Positions 1 through 13,146 of a stretch of 64,000 nt of DNA are shown here, one piece after another. The notes beneath the pieces were generated by a model. It was not told where the DNA came from. It did not search any database and saw only the letters and a program-made list of their open reading frames with translations. Source of the stretch: Macrosoma leucophasiata. Its lineage: Eukaryota; Arthropoda; Insecta; Lepidoptera; Hedylidae. A program made the position numbers and the translations under genes. The stretch covers positions 18,273,501 through 18,337,500 of the forward strand of contig JAWQUS010000008.1 of assembly GCA_036365455.1 (NCBI GenBank), written 5' to 3'. Position 1 is the stretch's first letter, and each line of letters opens with the position of its first letter.

Positions 1-974
1 AAAATGAAAACCTAGATAGAACATAGAAGTACCTGTAATATTTTTATTTTTCGCAATAATACATGCGAGTGAATATAGAAAATAAAGAAAAATGGAGAGA
101 AAAATTTGACTTCGGCTTGAATTTGATAGAAGTACCTACCTAAGTTAAAGACTGTGATTAAGCTCATAGTGACCAGAAAAAATTTAAATAAACATTATAT
201 ATATAACATATATTTATATTCTAAAACAATACATACCTATTAAAAATGAAAATGTGATTGTTAATTTCAAAATTCGGTTTTATCTAAATCTTTATGAATT
301 GTCTAAAAATTACCTAGAGTCTACCTAGAGTAAATAATTAATCATAGTAAAACAAAAAGTAATTCAATGATATTTATTCTAATCAATAAATAAAAACAAT
401 TAACAATTATAAGAATTCTCAAATTTTCAATTTATTGATACAGCTGAAAAGGAAAAATATGTTCGTCATAATACCTAGTACTAGTCATTAACTTAACGCA
501 GAGTTCCAAGTCACTACTGAGAAGCACCTATACATATGCTCTGGCGCGACTAAACAACCTTAGTGTGATGCTCTTTGCAATTAAAACCTGAATCTAATGA
601 AACAGAATTTAAATAGAAAATACAGTGAACGTCCATGGCATTAGCTAGTTAATAATAGGTATAATAAAAAATACTTGCACAGACACAACCAAGTAGCCTG
701 ATTATCCATCAGCAACTTGCCTTGAAATACAGTCTTTTGGCTTTGGAAGTGCCGTACTACAGGTATATGCCCGACAAAGTTCTGGAAAAGGACCATGTAA
801 CAATATATTGGGACCAATCTCTCATTACTGACAGGACTATTGTTGCCAATAAGCCTGTTATTATGCTGATAGATCGCTCGTAGCGCGCAATGATTATCGA
901 TATCACCGTCCCTCATGATGAGAATCTCGTGAAGGCCGAAAAAGACAAGCAGATTAGGTAAGTATGTTGAATTC
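1..974. other. AT-rich gene-poor stretch with one repeat fragment
   Basis: No coding exon can be supported here. Bases about 60-146 match the A-rich tail seen at 55905-55985 (a run like 'aaagaaaaa.gga.agaaaaa' followed by 'ttgacttcgg'), so this is a diverged copy of the tRNA-like SINE family annotated there. A minus-strand open frame at 641-991 has no recognisable domain, splice context or repeat partner, and is not called as a gene. Confidence 0.4.
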
Positions 975-1004
975 GTGCCAAATTTCAACAATTACCTTCT
1001 AGTA

Positions 1005-1105
1005 CGAAAAGTCTCTGACAGACGGACGGACCGACATGGCGAAACTATAAGAGTGCCTTGTAGTTGTAGGCTACGCAACCCTAAAAACAGACCCAAAGTT
1101 TCAGT
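1005..1105 (-). repeat. Fragment of the 'ttccgtagt' lepidopteran interspersed repeat
   Basis: The stretch carries 'gacagacggacgg', 'gacatggcgaaactataa' and then 'caaccctaaaaa'. This is the reverse complement of the repeat that reads 'ttttagggttccgtagt' and then a run of 'gtctgtccgtc'. Fuller copies lie at 3316-3835, 38158-38625 and 55455-55735. Confidence 0.65.
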
Positions 1106-1951
1106 TTCGAGGTACTTATGGTACTTATCAGGTACATATTTACTATATACTTTCTACATATAAAAGTATATGATACAAAATAGAAACAATTTTTTTTATT
1201 CTATGAAACCATTTATAGAAAAAAATTGATAGTGGTTATCATTCGGTATATTTATATATTTTTTAAATTATACACATCTCAGAGCCGTTGGCCGCGTCGA
1301 GAAGAAAATCGAACGAAATAAGTAGAACGGAACAATTATCGACCTTATTACATTACCCAGATATTTTTTACATTGCAGTTCTTATAAATGAGCGTTATTT
1401 TTAAGGTATCAGAAAATACGAATCCACCAATAATTAATTTCTTTGATATCTTGCTGTACCATTAGGTACACCAAGAGGTAAGGATACCAAATGGTCGACA
1501 TTTCATCCGGTTGAAATGAGAGAAGACTAATTTAGTTTTAAAATGAAGTTAAGATTAGATAGGTACCGAGAGTCATACTGTTGTTGTCCGTTGAGGAAAA
1601 TAAAATTGTTACATAGATTATTTAACTACTGCTTGAGTGTGTCAAGGTGAGCATTCGTACGAAATGACATTCTGTTAAGGTAGGTAGTCGTTGCATAGCC
1701 AGTTGGTGTTAGGTGACAAACAGACCTCAATTCATAACATAGCATGGAAATATTGGTAAATAATCTTATAAAATAAGTTGAAACAATCGTATTATACGAT
1801 ACGTATTGTATGAACCTATTATTCATGAATAAATAAATGTATGAGTCCTTGGAATTACCAACAAGCATTGTTTAACTTAGGTACATTAATTGAGCAGGTA
1901 ATTATAGGTAATGTAGGTACATATAAATAGCATCCTCCATCCTCCATACCT

Positions 1952-2370
1952 ATCTATACTTATAATAAAACTGTAGAAGTGTGAATTCTGCACATTAAAA
2001 ATATTGAAAAAATAAATACCAGGGGATGTTACTAAATCGATACCGAACCCAAATATGTCATTAGAAAAATGTTATGTCTGTCTGTCTGTCTGTTTGTTCA
2101 AGCATCACAGAAAAACTACCGGTCCGATTACAATGAAACTTGGTATGATTATACTTTAACCTTTGGCGCACAACACTGGGTACTTTTTATCCCGGAAAAA
2201 TGTCTGTTTGTCTGTGTGTTTGTGCACGCTAATATCAGAAACAGCTTATTCGATTTTCGGTTTGCGGTTTTCACTAATATATTGTGGTAAGTTTCACTTA
2301 ACATTTAGTGTTTGTTTCATGTGAATCGGTTCAGAAATAAAAGTTATGTCAATTTAAAGAATCATATCGA
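1952..2370 (+). mobile_element. Helitron-like element, 5' part
   Basis: It starts with 'tctatacttataataaaac', the typical 5' end of lepidopteran Helitron-like repeats, and runs through a 'tgtctgtctgtctg' block. The same sequence is present reverse-complemented at 43380-43783, inside the element nested in the mariner. The core of about 300 bp ('cccggaaaaatgtctgttt', 'ttggcgcacaacactgggta', 'gtgaatcggttcagaaataa') is single here but tandemly doubled in that copy. The 3' hairpin and 'ctag' terminus are not found nearby, so this copy appears 3'-truncated. The short open frame inside it is not a gene. Confidence 0.8.
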
Positions 2371-2404
2371 ATATTTTTAAGCTATTCTGTATCTTAGTTC
2401 TATC

Positions 2405-2515
2405 TTTTAGGGGGTTTCGTACCTAAAAGGTAAAAACGGACTCTACGGATTACTAATCCTCCGCTGTGTGTCTGTCTGTCCGTCCGTCCGTTTGTCTGTC
2501 ACCAGCCTGTATCTC
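2405..2515 (+). repeat. 'gtctgtccgtccg' interspersed repeat fragment
   Basis: The words 'ggtttcgtacctaaaaggta', 'actaatcctccgctgtgtg' and 'caccagcctgtatctcat' are those of a common lepidopteran interspersed repeat. The copy is short and incomplete. Confidence 0.55.
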
Positions 2516-2676
2516 ATAAATCGTATAGGGTAAAACTGCGAAAGATATATCACATGGAGGAATTTATAAAGGAAAAATATTAATATCTTCATAAATTTTA
2601 TAATCTATTAGAAAATACACACGCGCAGGGTTTCGCTATTTATATGTACCTACATCACCTATAATAATGTTTGTGT

Positions 2677-2703
2677 TTGTGCATGCGTGCATGCGTGCAT
2701 GCG
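2677..2703. repeat. (gcatgcgt)n microsatellite
   Basis: About three copies of the self-complementary octamer 'gcatgcgt'. Confidence 0.8.
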
Positions 2704-3199
2704 ACTTAGATGCTTGCCTTGGAGGAAGTGTTAAAGTTTTAGTCGTTTATATGTCGACGACCTCTTGATTTATTCCATTACCCGGGATATAAATGCAGCT
2801 GTTAATTAACTGTCTATAGCCCTTAATATGCTTAAAGCTTGTATGGATTATGATGGAATTATTAACTTTGCCGCAACGAAAAGTTCTAGAGTTGTGTATT
2901 TATGCTAGGTCAATATTAAATCTGTGAATGTTCTTCGATTTCAGTGCAAAATAATGCGCCAAGTTTAAACAAGCAGATTTTAGTTTTGGAGGGAGCAAAT
3001 CTCTAAAACTAGAATTTCAAAAAGAATCGTTAAAGAGAAACTTCATAAGTAGGTACCTACTATTCGTTCATACTATTGCCATTACATATTCTCTGCTATT
3101 GCTCACAATATTGTGTTTCAATAGTGTGAAACGAAATTAAGAAGTTAGCAATCCTAGCAATTAGTTGCATGTTTCCTGCCTCAGTAGCCTAGTTTGCAG

Positions 3200-4645
3200 C
3201 CGTAGGGATTACAATCCAGCAATTTCTTCAATCCCGCGGGATTGATATGCGGGATTGATCAATCCCGCGCGGATCCCGCATTTTAGAAATATTGTTATAA
3301 AAAATTGAAACTGCAGGTTTTTTAGGGTTCCGTAGTAAACAAGGAAAAGTAAAAACAAAAAAGTAGAATAAAAACATGATAAAAAAATAAATATTTAGGG
3401 TACCTCCCCTACATGTAACGCGCGGATAATTGTTTTATTTTTCGTTTTCTGTATAGTGTGGTTTCAAAAATGTTAGGGATGTGGTAATATAATTTTTCGA
3501 TCATGTTAACAGTTCGTGACTTAATACTTAAGCTTAAAAGTGCCAATTTTCGTTAGAGTCAAGTGTCCCTCTCCTCTACCAACTAAACGGTTGTTGTTAG
3601 AAATTCAAACGTTACGGCAATAGCAGCTACATATAATGAAATTAAAAGGAAAACTATCACACTTAAGTTGGCTTTAGCAAGTTTGCGAGTAATAGTCGAT
3701 CAAATGTATTTTATTCGAAAATTTTGAAGAACTCCATAGATTATTTTATAATATTTATTTATTTTTTCATTACATTATTCAAACCTAAAAACTACGGAAC
3801 CCTACACTGCGCGTGGCCCGACACACACTTGACAGGTTTTATAAAAATCAAGTTTTAATTTAGTATATTTTTTTAACATTGAACAGAAGGAATTTAGATG
3901 TTTTTCTTTAGGTGAGTAAAAAGTTCAAAAATGTCGATCTTCATTTCGAAAACTTTAGAATACTGTATTTTTTAAACAATACTTTTTTGAATTACATAAC
4001 AGTAATTGGCAACATATATAGATTATAAATAATCTAACATCGCGTTTTCTAAAACGTCTCCTTTATAATACCTAAAGATGTAGTGGTCAAGAACACAAAA
4101 CGAATGGAATACGATATTATGACAACAAATTAAAAATAATACTTTTAACACGCACGCACGACGCCCATCATGGTATTTTAATAAAATCGGATTATACTCT
4201 TACACAATGACAATTTGGCTGTCATGAATATCATAAACAAAAAGTTTTGTGATACCTGCTTCTTGCTTTTCCTTCTGTCTTATTTTTAAAAAATGTACTA
4301 AATAAAATATGTCTCACTTATTATTGCAACAAAAGTACCTATTTGTTTTCTGACAAAATATTAATTAAGTAAGTAAGAAATATTTAATAATCAAATCAGT
4401 TTTATAAGACTTTAATTTTTAAAATGTTTGGCATCAAGTTTTATTTAATTTTAACCTTACATTTAAAAACAGATAAGGTAATAAATCATATTAATAATGA
4501 GATTTAGAGTGAATTTGTGCTTTCTCGCGAAACTTCACGAACGTTTCAGCAGCTCATTTAAATTTGCGGGATCCGCGGATCCGCGTTTTGAAGGCGCAGG
4601 ATCCACAAGATTGATAAAAAGTGCGGGATTGCAATTTATATTTGC
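3200..4645. mobile_element. Putative DNA element with 'gggattg/ggatcccgc' inverted ends
   Basis: The left end (about 3205-3290) has 'caatcccgcgggattg' and 'gcgcggatcccgcatttta'. The reverse complement of the right end (about 4555-4640) has 'gcaatcccgca' and 'gcggatccgcggatcccgca'. The two ends are therefore related in inverted orientation and self-palindromic. Between them lies a copy of the 'ttccgtagt' repeat and AT-rich DNA with no transposase frame. It may be a non-autonomous DNA transposon, or two independent copies of a palindromic repeat. Confidence 0.4.
3316..3835 (-). repeat. 'ttccgtagt' interspersed repeat, nearly full length
   Basis: It begins 'ttttttagggttccgtagta' and ends near 'actacggaaccc' plus 'gcgcgtggcccgacac'. 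The copy at 38158-38625 has the same two ends in the opposite orientation ('cgtgtcgggccacgcgca' to 'cggaatccta'). No protein is encoded. The family is roughly 0.5 kb and unclassified. Confidence 0.65.
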
Positions 4646-5040
4646 AGGCCACTACTACTACGGTGTAGGTTGCAGGCCACTACCTCGTACTACGATGGGT
4701 CCTGGGTTCGATTTCCGAGTCGGAGGCTATCAGAGATAACGTTATTTATCTCTGGTTACTGAGATTTCTCCATTTTCTAGAAGTTTCCCAACGCCTCGTT
4801 GGTAACAGACGGAGATGTCAACAGACTCTCAACCTGTGACATGAGCCAAAACGTAAACGTCGAAGTGTAGGTGTCTGTATGTAGGTATACATTTACATCT
4901 GCCTACCCCTTCGGGGACTACAGGCGTGAAGTTAAGTTGAATCCGTGTTTCCTCTCTGCTTGTCCTAGTACATAGCCTTATGACATAACTATTCTTAACA
5001 CCTACAGCTTCAGGTTCGATACCCGCTCTCACAATACGCG
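4646..5040 (+). repeat. SINE-like repeat with tRNA-type B box
   Basis: The stretch 'gcaggccactac' (twice) is followed by 'tgggttcgatttccgagtcg', a good match to a Pol III B box (ggttcgantcc). Downstream is 'ccccttcggggactacaggc', a common lepidopteran SINE body word. A related head occurs at 55295-55340. No gene is supported in these 400 bases. Confidence 0.45.
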
Positions 5041-5590
5041 CATCTTTAAATTATTGTTATGCACATTATTTAAATCGATTACAAAAGAAAATGTTATTCA
5101 ACCATCAACCCACTCGCGCTATGCCGCGAACAAAACCTTGTCATGAATGTATTGTGTACAACTGTATCTAATTTGTATAATTAGTGTTTTTGGTAATTGA
5201 ATACTAATGAGAACAAAAATTTAGATCCAATTTCCCGGTATTGTATAGATAACATCATCGTATTCAATTTATTTAAAAATACTGTTAATATTTTATGGGA
5301 ATAAAAGTTAAAATACTTATAGCAATTGAAGTTAACAAACTGGTAACTGTTAATCTACGTACTTTAGGGTTTTATTTCGTCGCCTTGATTGCCACTGCCC
5401 CGGCGCATAGCACATAATGAGATAATGTTAATGATAATGATAATGTAAAAATATACATAATGATGATTAAAGTGGATAAAGAGTAAATACACCGTAACTT
5501 CAATAGGTTTATAAATTTTAACCATGTACCTTACCTTAAGTACTATAGTACCTACTCATGTAAGAATTCAAATATCTAACTATCTAAGCC
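5041..5590. other. No feature seen
   Basis: AT-rich sequence without supported exons, hairpins or recognised repeats. Confidence 0.4.
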
Positions 5591-5591
5591 T

Positions 5592-5730
5592 GGGTTACAC
5601 CACGAGATTTGTTAAAGTTAAATTTATTGTAACATTTCACATCCTTTTCTAACTTAAAGAAATCTGTTAAAGTTAGAGAAGGATGTGAAATGTTACAATC
5701 TCAAACTTTAACAAATATCGTGGTGGAACC
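5592..5730. mobile_element. Fold-back MITE
   Basis: The 139-bp sequence folds almost end to end. The left arm reads 'ggttacaccacgag', 'tttgttaaagtt' and 'gtaacatttcacatcctt', and the right arm carries their reverse complements ('aaggatgtgaaatgttac', 'aactttaacaaa', 'cgtggtggaacc'). Arms of about 60 bp and the absence of coding capacity fit a miniature inverted-repeat transposable element. Confidence 0.85.
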
Positions 5731-7271
5731 TATGCTTAGTGTCTACAATGTAACATAATAAAAAATGGTAGGTTTACTGCGGTCTAACCATTCTAAAGGG
5801 CGGTAGTAGATCCAATAACGCTGGATAGGCAGTTCCTCTTCAGGGAAGGCTTTGTCTATTATCCAGCAGTAGTCGTCTTTCACTGAAGGGATGATGATGC
5901 CGATAACTAAAATGAATGAATTTTATCTAATATGATTACTTAGTTTTTTATTTGTGACATTTATCTACGACTGAAAAATAAACTTAAGATATCAAAAAAA
6001 ATAGGTAATCGCGAAAGTCAGATGAATTCTTTTCCGAATACATTTTGTTTTATGAAAATGATAAACGTGTCAGTTTAGTTTAGATTACAATGATATCGAC
6101 GACATAATTGTGACAATGTTCTCTTAATATAGTTAGTTACTTTTTATATCATAGGACAGGTATACCTAATACAGTACTGGATTAAGTACCTACTACCTAA
6201 TCTACGCGCGTGTGGCAGCACAGGGGGCCACCCGTGGCCAAGTATTGTGTTTGATGAGCAAAAAAAAATGGGTGCCTGTGTGCCCCTGTAAATTAGCAAA
6301 TTCTCTATTTTCATTGTTCTTTCTTTCCTATGACAATAATTACTGATCCTAAAAAAATCTAGCTTCACGTCAGTATTCCCCGAAGTGTAAGGCAGAGATA
6401 AATACATGCATTCAAGCAGACATGAAAACACCTTCGATACGCCGGTTACGTTTTGGCCTATGTAAGTCCGAGCTATCTACTAGGAAACTTCCCGAAAATT
6501 GAAAAATCCCAATAGAACCAGAGCTAAAGGATTATACACTGTCATCTCCGATAGCCCCTACCCGGGAATGGAATCCAAAACCCTAGCGTAGTAGTAGTGG
6601 ATTGCTAGTATTGCTACAACTAGGCTACTGCAGTACTGGTCTACATACCTACTATAAAGACCCAAGGGAATTGTTATACAATTATACAATGAATTATAAT
6701 AACTCGACTTGAAATATAATGAATGAGTCTCCAATAAGCAAGTTTAGTGCGCTATTGTGTAGGTCTCACAAAGAGAGAGCTGTGCACAGCACGGTAAGTA
6801 TTGTCACATTCACTTTCTGTCGGAAATTGTGGATACAACTTGTGTAATCGTACCCGACAACTTTGATACTGGGTTTGATTTTTGATAGTGCTCATTTTAA
6901 ATAAATTGTCTTTTTAAAATCAAATTCATATCCTCTATTGAAATAAAAATTCCAGGAGTTATATAGTGCCATTTGGCAACGTAACTCGAAAAAGGAATTT
7001 GCATAACACCGTGTAGATTTATGGTGTCGGTACCTATGTGTGAATCCAGGTCATTAAATATTTGAATGGGAGATTAAGCAGGCAGGTTCTTGGAATGTTA
7101 GATAAAATTAAAGGAAGAAAGATAAAGATGCAAAAATATTTACACGGCTAAAAGCGGGGATCACTGAGATGCCAAGCCCAAGGAGAGCTACTGTTTTAGA
7201 TTCGAGAATGTTTAAACATTAATTTTACATAGGGTAAATATAAAAAAGCCTAACTACTGAAAAATATACGT
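5731..7271. other. Gene-poor stretch with SINE/LINE tail fragment
   Basis: Bases 5800-5890 resemble a 3' LINE/SINE tail ('ggaaggctttgtctattatc', 'cagcagtagtcg'). The rest is AT-rich and unassigned. A minus-strand frame at 6144-6431 has no recognisable domain or splice context. Confidence 0.35.
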
Positions 7272-7470
7272 ACACTAGCTGTCCCGGCTAACTTCGTATC
7301 GCCCTAGAAAGTAAAAAAAAATGTCCAAAAATGTTATGAAAAATAGCTGTTGGCCGATTCTCAGACCTACCCAATATGCTCACAAAATTTCATGAGAATC
7401 TGTCCAGCCGTTTCGGAGGAGTATCGCAACGAAAACTGTGACACGAGAATTGTATATATTAGATAAGGTG
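7272..7470 (-). mobile_element. Helitron-like 3' end
   Basis: 'actagctgtcccggctaac' followed by 'ttcgtatcgcc' is the reverse complement of the typical 3' terminus '...cagctag' of lepidopteran Helitron-like repeats. The body continues to 'tatatattagataag' (7454-7468). Other ends of this type lie at 21545-21580, 42420-42506 and 58390-58440. Confidence 0.6.
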
Positions 7471-7535
7471 TTTTTTCAAATAGCATATCTACCAATTATT
7501 TCGGATCAGTGAGTTCGTACTCGAGTATGTACGTA

Positions 7536-7893
7536 CTAGCGATGGCAATTAATGGTATTTCTCGTAAATTTCCTAAGTATGTGAATTCGTGAGTATTGCT
7601 ATTGTACATGCTAATTGCTATTGCTATGCTATTTGTTAATATGGTAATAATTGATACCTAATGAAGTATATGATTTTTGTTAATATGCAAATTAATGAAT
7701 GGTAAATGGTATCACACTAATTATTATTATACAAAAATCTCACGCATTCATCCTAAACACAAACAAATTGAAGATATTAACAAAATAATTGCGAATTAGC
7801 GTTTGACATTTCGCAGAATTTTACAACTTAGTTAAATTTGTGAAATGCTAATTCAGCATTAGCTAGCTATCAAATTATGCGAATGTTAATTAA
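7536..7893 (-). repeat. Interspersed repeat, copy 1 of an inverted pair
   Basis: This 350-bp sequence ('gcgatggcaatta', 'taattgatacctaatgaagt', 'tctcacgcattcatc', 'aatgctaattcagcattag', 'atgcgaatgttaatt') is present reverse-complemented at 22408-22760. Neither copy has a frame. The ends ('gcgatggc', 'gcattcgc') are only weakly inverted, so the class is unknown (MITE-like). Confidence 0.75.
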
Positions 7894-9896
7894 AAAAAAA
7901 TATTTACGGATACATCTTTGAGCTTCTTGGACTGCAGAAGATTTAGAAAAGGCAATGGAATGTGTAATAAACTGGGAGTAAATGAGGTTTCAAGAAACTT
8001 CAACATTTCGAACTCTAAGGAGACATCTTACATCGAAAACTATTACAAAACTAAAATGCACGGTTTGCTCAGGGTCGTTGCATCAGTTTTGTAGTACTGT
8101 ATGGACGTTTTTCATACACTGGGGTATTTTAGCTGATGGGTAGATTTGGAAATTAAGCCATTTCTCAAAAGGTAAGATTGAACTAGTTTTCCATTAAACT
8201 ACTTGTACAGAAGTAATTTCATGTAGCAAAAGCATTAGATTCAAGGGTAGGAATGGGTGTCTCACAAGGCTCAATATTAAGACCATTTCCATTTTTAGTT
8301 TACGCTGGCTCACTATTGCCGCACGCCAATAGTGAGGCCAAAACGGTTTTATTCGCAGACTTCTACAGTTTTTAAAGTTAATAATCGTGATCCTTATGGT
8401 ACTGGAAATGAAGTCATAGGAGAAACCTATAAATAATTTACTGTTACGAATCTTGCATTGAGTTGCAAAAGAACCATAATAATCTTACAAAAAACATTAC
8501 GAACTTCGATTGCTATAAAATATGTCTTTAGCAGTACACAGAAAAAAAATTGTTTCTGTGTCAAGAAACAAGATAAAGCATTGCCAATTCAGTTTACGTG
8601 AAGAATAAAAGGTCATGGTACGCCGGTAATAATTTTAAAGCAATTAAATTTTTCGCATTGTATTGCAGCCTTGCGACAGATAGTAGTAGAATATAATACA
8701 AAACAGCGTTGCTGAAGTATGTATATGAACAAAATTAGTTTATGTCATTTCTATGCACACAGCAATTGTATGAAATCAACACCGGTAGGTAGGTAATTAG
8801 GCACACTAAAGTTTGGAAACCAATTAAAATATTTTTTTTCAACTTAATGTACTAAAAGCGAAAGGTCACTCACTCATCACGAAATCTCAGGAACTACAAG
8901 TACTAGGAGTTTCAAATTGCAATACGATAATGCTCTAGGTAAGTACCTATATGATAAGTAGGTAGTTTGTATAATAATATCAAGTTATTTTTGCACGATT
9001 ATAGTATAGAATCGATAGGTACCGTTTTAGTAGTAGGATAGTAGTTATGTAGGTAACAATATACCCGTGCGAAGCCGGGCAGGCTGCTTATATTATGATA
9101 AACTAGCTGCCTTACTTATCTTATCGGTCCAGTACTTTCGGAGAAAATCGGCTCTGACAGATGGACAGACAGACACGCGAAACATGGGCTACGTTTTTTT
9201 CTTTTAAGATATGGAACCTTAAAAAATTAACAATTTGTTATCGTGACAATTTATTATATTTAGAACTACTTATGTACCTAATTCAATAATACTACTGTAG
9301 CAGGCCACTATTGCGTCTATTGCTACGCGTATACGAGGTTCGATGTCCGGGTCGGCAAGTTTCCTAATGGCCACTGTTAGGTACCCTTGGAGTTTGGTAT
9401 TGTGCCCGAAGTCAAAAAGCTACAAAAACGTACCTAACTCGCGAAGAAATGTTTGATGATCGTTAGTGAAAGTCGATTGAAATTATTTATATACCTATTG
9501 AAGTTCCTTGAATTACTTTGATAAGTGTTGTTCGGTAGTGTATTAAAATAAAAATTAATTTAATTATTTGCAATACATATTTTAATTATAAAAACAAAAT
9601 ATAAAAATTAATACACTAATTAAGATTTGCGAATAGGGTACCTTTAAGTATTACCTGTGTGAATGTTGCATCACACATGTATTAAAATAGAAACTAATTA
9701 AATATAATTAAACTATATAAATCAAAATTCATTAATTCACTTAATCAGTGATAAATGAATTTTGAATGTTGCCTATTTTATTTTAAATTTATTTAATCAT
9801 AAAATATATTTGGTAATAAGAAGGTAACCTACCTACAGTCATATCTACGGTATCTACTACTATCTACTTACTTTCATTAATTAAAGGAGACTTTCC
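7894..9896. other. Gene-poor stretch with small repeat fragments
   Basis: Bases 9063-9115 contain Helitron-type words ('cccgtgcgaagccgggcag', 'actagctgcc'). Bases 9125-9230 are a fragment of the 'ttccgtagt' family ('ggacagacagacacgcgaaac'). Bases 9295-9355 include a B-box-like 'ggttcgatgtcc'. No exon could be supported. Confidence 0.4.
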
Positions 9897-10570
9897 AAAA
9901 TGTATGGTGCTTGTGCCCGTACCTTGTCCCTACACTAAGTAGGTACCTTTTTTATTGAGAGAAGGAGCATATAATACTAAATCATTTTCAGCTATTCAAA
10001 TCGTTTATTATAGGTATAGGTACCTTTAATTAATTGTCGTAAGACATTAATGTCATAGTAGCAATATGGTCACATACTACCGACCGACAAAAACAAAAAA
10101 AACAAAATCAGTTTTTTATTGATCGTACTTAAGTGGCACATAAATCCCAAGAAGCCTGTGCTAGCATAGCTGTGTTACAGGCTACAGTGTCTTCCTCATC
10201 ATACATGTCGTGAATACGTATAATAAACAGGTGCAGTAAAAAAACAGAACAAAATAGAAAAATACAAGAAAACAATTTGGACGAACGTGAGTGTGTAGGA
10301 GTCCGAGGGCTTACCCCACCGTTTGCTCTGAGACCTAATTTTAATAAAACGCGACTTAGGCTAGAATTCTAGTCTAAATTCAACCTCATCACGAACAATT
10401 TTCGTCAGTGAAATCCAAGTAGTGTTATTGAATTTGCTTCAGAACGAAAAACAACGATTTAAATTATTTTGTGAGTATTTTTCCATGATTCTACGTTTTT
10501 CTCTATTAGGTAGGTACCTTATGATAGGTATTGTATAGAAGGTGCGGGCCCAACATGCAACTTGTCCTTT
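9897..10570. mobile_element. Fold-back MITE split by an insertion
   Basis: The left half (9897-10004: 'tgtatggtgcttgtgcccgt', 'attgagagaaggagcat', 'aaatcattttcag') and the right half (10456-10570: 'gagtatttttccatgattct', 'gaaggtgcgggcccaacat', 'aacttgtccttt') together match the compact copy at 24007-24185. About 450 bp is inserted between the halves. The ends are mutual inverted repeats ('gcccgcaccttgta' against its complement). The left breakpoint of the 5.4-kb tandem duplication (10455) coincides with the inner edge of the right half. Confidence 0.7.
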
Positions 10571-12069
10571 CGGAGATTTAAAATTACAATAATAAAGTTG
10601 TAGGTACCTACAAGTACGTATGCAAGTGATAGGTACTTACATAATATTTAAATACTTACATACATACATATTTTAACTTTAACTTTTTTTTATTCAGCTG
10701 TAGTAACTGCCGTTGTGTAAATAGGTACTTATATGCCTACAATTCAACCGATTAAACAACCGAAAGTAAGGTATTTTAACGAACAAGTAATTAGTTATGC
10801 TATTGTATCTGCATTACCTAGCAATAAATCAATAATTAATATTTAATTATTTACCTATTGAGGACGAACGAAGGTAGTGGGAGGTAAATGAGATTATACT
10901 AAGATAGGTAATAAACATAGGTACACTTATTTTTGAGAAATTTAACACATTTATGGTGTACATTATGTAACACATTCGCATATCTATATAGTTTTCACTT
11001 ACAAAGAAATATATTTAATAACAATGTGTGTATTCTACGAAATTCGCTTGGCCTTATAAATACTGCCTAGATTTCTAAAAATAATATAGGATATAGGTAA
11101 TCTATGTACAACGTAATTATACCAACCCCACTAGTTTTTTCTTCCATTGTTCTTTAGTTGTTGTAAAAAATTAAATGAATTTTCGAAACATTCACAATTT
11201 GTATATTTTCGACAATCTCTATGGTCGTCAAAATTTTATGTTTATAGCATTATCTGTGTTCGTACGCGTTTGCGCGGAGACGAGCGCGCGAATCGTCTGT
11301 GCGCGCGCTACTGACTGTCAATCTTGACATAAATGTTACACCAGTGACCAGACTCGGTGCTCAGTAAGTGTATGACGACAAGGTAATTACAGCGTCCAAG
11401 ATTACGTCATGCCAAAGACTTGGTTTCTTAATGAAAAAGTTAAGTTCACCAAATTGCGAAATTTGCCTAATAAAAAAGTAGAGGATGTGAAACACGCATG
11501 GAGTGTGTTAGGAATCAGTCAGAGATGTAATAATACAGACCTGTAACATTAGGTGTTTTTACTGTATGCTATATAAACCTACTTCAATAGAAGCATGTAA
11601 TAATTTATGATATAGGTACATGTATGTAATATAATTTAAAAATATAAATAATTAAAAAAAAAAACAAGCACCTACGTCATTATCAATCAAATATAGGTAG
11701 GTATTGCTAAAGTATGCCTTACGCGTTGAAGTTTGCGAGGAAAAGAGTTCAATGTTAAATTAGATATCAATACCAATCTGATTTAGGTACCTACACAATG
11801 AATGAACGGCATTCAACAAATCGCGCTGTGTAGAACCGATCGCGATGATGAAATCCGGAGTTACCTACAGGATTATCTTAAATATTTGGGGAATATCTTC
11901 GTTTTTTTTAACTAACTTTAAGGTGAATAATTCTCCTTAATTCTTAAATCTATATAAATATATCTTTCAATTATTGAAAGATATATCCAAATCATTATCT
12001 TTACCTACCCGCAGGATCCTCAACGGCCGTTTACAGTAACTTACCTTAGACTCAACCACGCACACTCCG

Positions 12070-12290
12070 CCAAAATTCAATACAAACGCTTAATTTGGTC
12101 TCTATTACACAGACATTGCAGTGACGTGTATTTACACGTGCACCTATGTGCGTAGCACGTACAAAATACCAACCGTCGCCCATAAGAGAGGAGGAGGTTG
12201 GGTGATGCGGGAAAATCGGGCGGGACGTCGAAGTGTCCATTCTATAGGTACGTAGTATTATTACAGTATATTCTCTGCCTTAGACTAGAT
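12070..12290 (+). repeat. Interspersed repeat 'cgggacgtcgaagtgtcc', unit A copy
   Basis: About 210 bp ('acaaacgcttaatttggtct', 'gtgtatttacacgtgcac', 'ggcgggacgtcgaagtgtcc', 'acgtagtattattaca') are shared with 17487-17707 (by duplication) and with an independent diverged copy at 61740-61940. The minus-strand open frame across it (12052-12240) is not conserved in the independent copy and is not a gene. Confidence 0.8.
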
Positions 12291-13146
12291 TAAACATAAA
12301 TAACTATCTCTGGTTAACTGTATTAACAAATCTACCCGTAAGTTCAAAAAACAAAAAAAAATGATTTTTTTGAATTTTCAATTACAAAAAAGGACCTCAC
12401 TGGATGGAAACGAAGAAGGTACAATGGATTTAAATATCATAATAATAATAAGAAAGAACACTGAAGAAACTCATTGTTTTTCATAATGGTCATCGCTCTA
12501 GCTATGGTGACCCCGGTAAACTGAACCACAGGGTTAGGTTAGCTATTTTCATGATAGTTTTCTCAGTCTCAATTACTTGATACTATATAGTCACGATTCA
12601 GTCTCAGGAAATACATAGTTCGCATAGTGCGTGCCGATGATTCCGCTTTCTGCTACGTACTCGTACTACGACGTGCTACGAGTATGATTGCCGAGCCACA
12701 GCAATAAAATTATGCACTGATAACATTGATATATCAATGACTGATAAATAAATATGGACCAAAATCGTAGTGGAACATTGCGGCAGGAGGCAGATGTCTA
12801 GCAATGTGACAAATATAGGGTTTCATGTTAATATAAAGCTTCATGTAAAGTGCCACGTTCTTGTGTAGCTGGCTACGAGCCCCGGATTACGCTATAATGG
12901 TCTTGCTACGGCACCAGAATATCTGGATGCAATATCTAGTTCTCTGCAAAGGTCACGTTGACGTACCGTCACAACCTACTACAACCTACTACCTACTTGT
13001 ATTGAAACTATTAATTTTTGATGATCATGTGTGTCGTGTTGTGTCGTATAAGCGTACTGTCGTGCCACAACATACCCTGGACCCGACACTGTAATATCCA
13101 ATACTTAATACTTGAACCTGGCTTAAGTTATGCACTTTCTATTAGG

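Noticed and set aside
641..991. 116-residue minus-strand frame as a gene
   Set aside because: No domain, no splice context, no codon or composition contrast with surrounding DNA.
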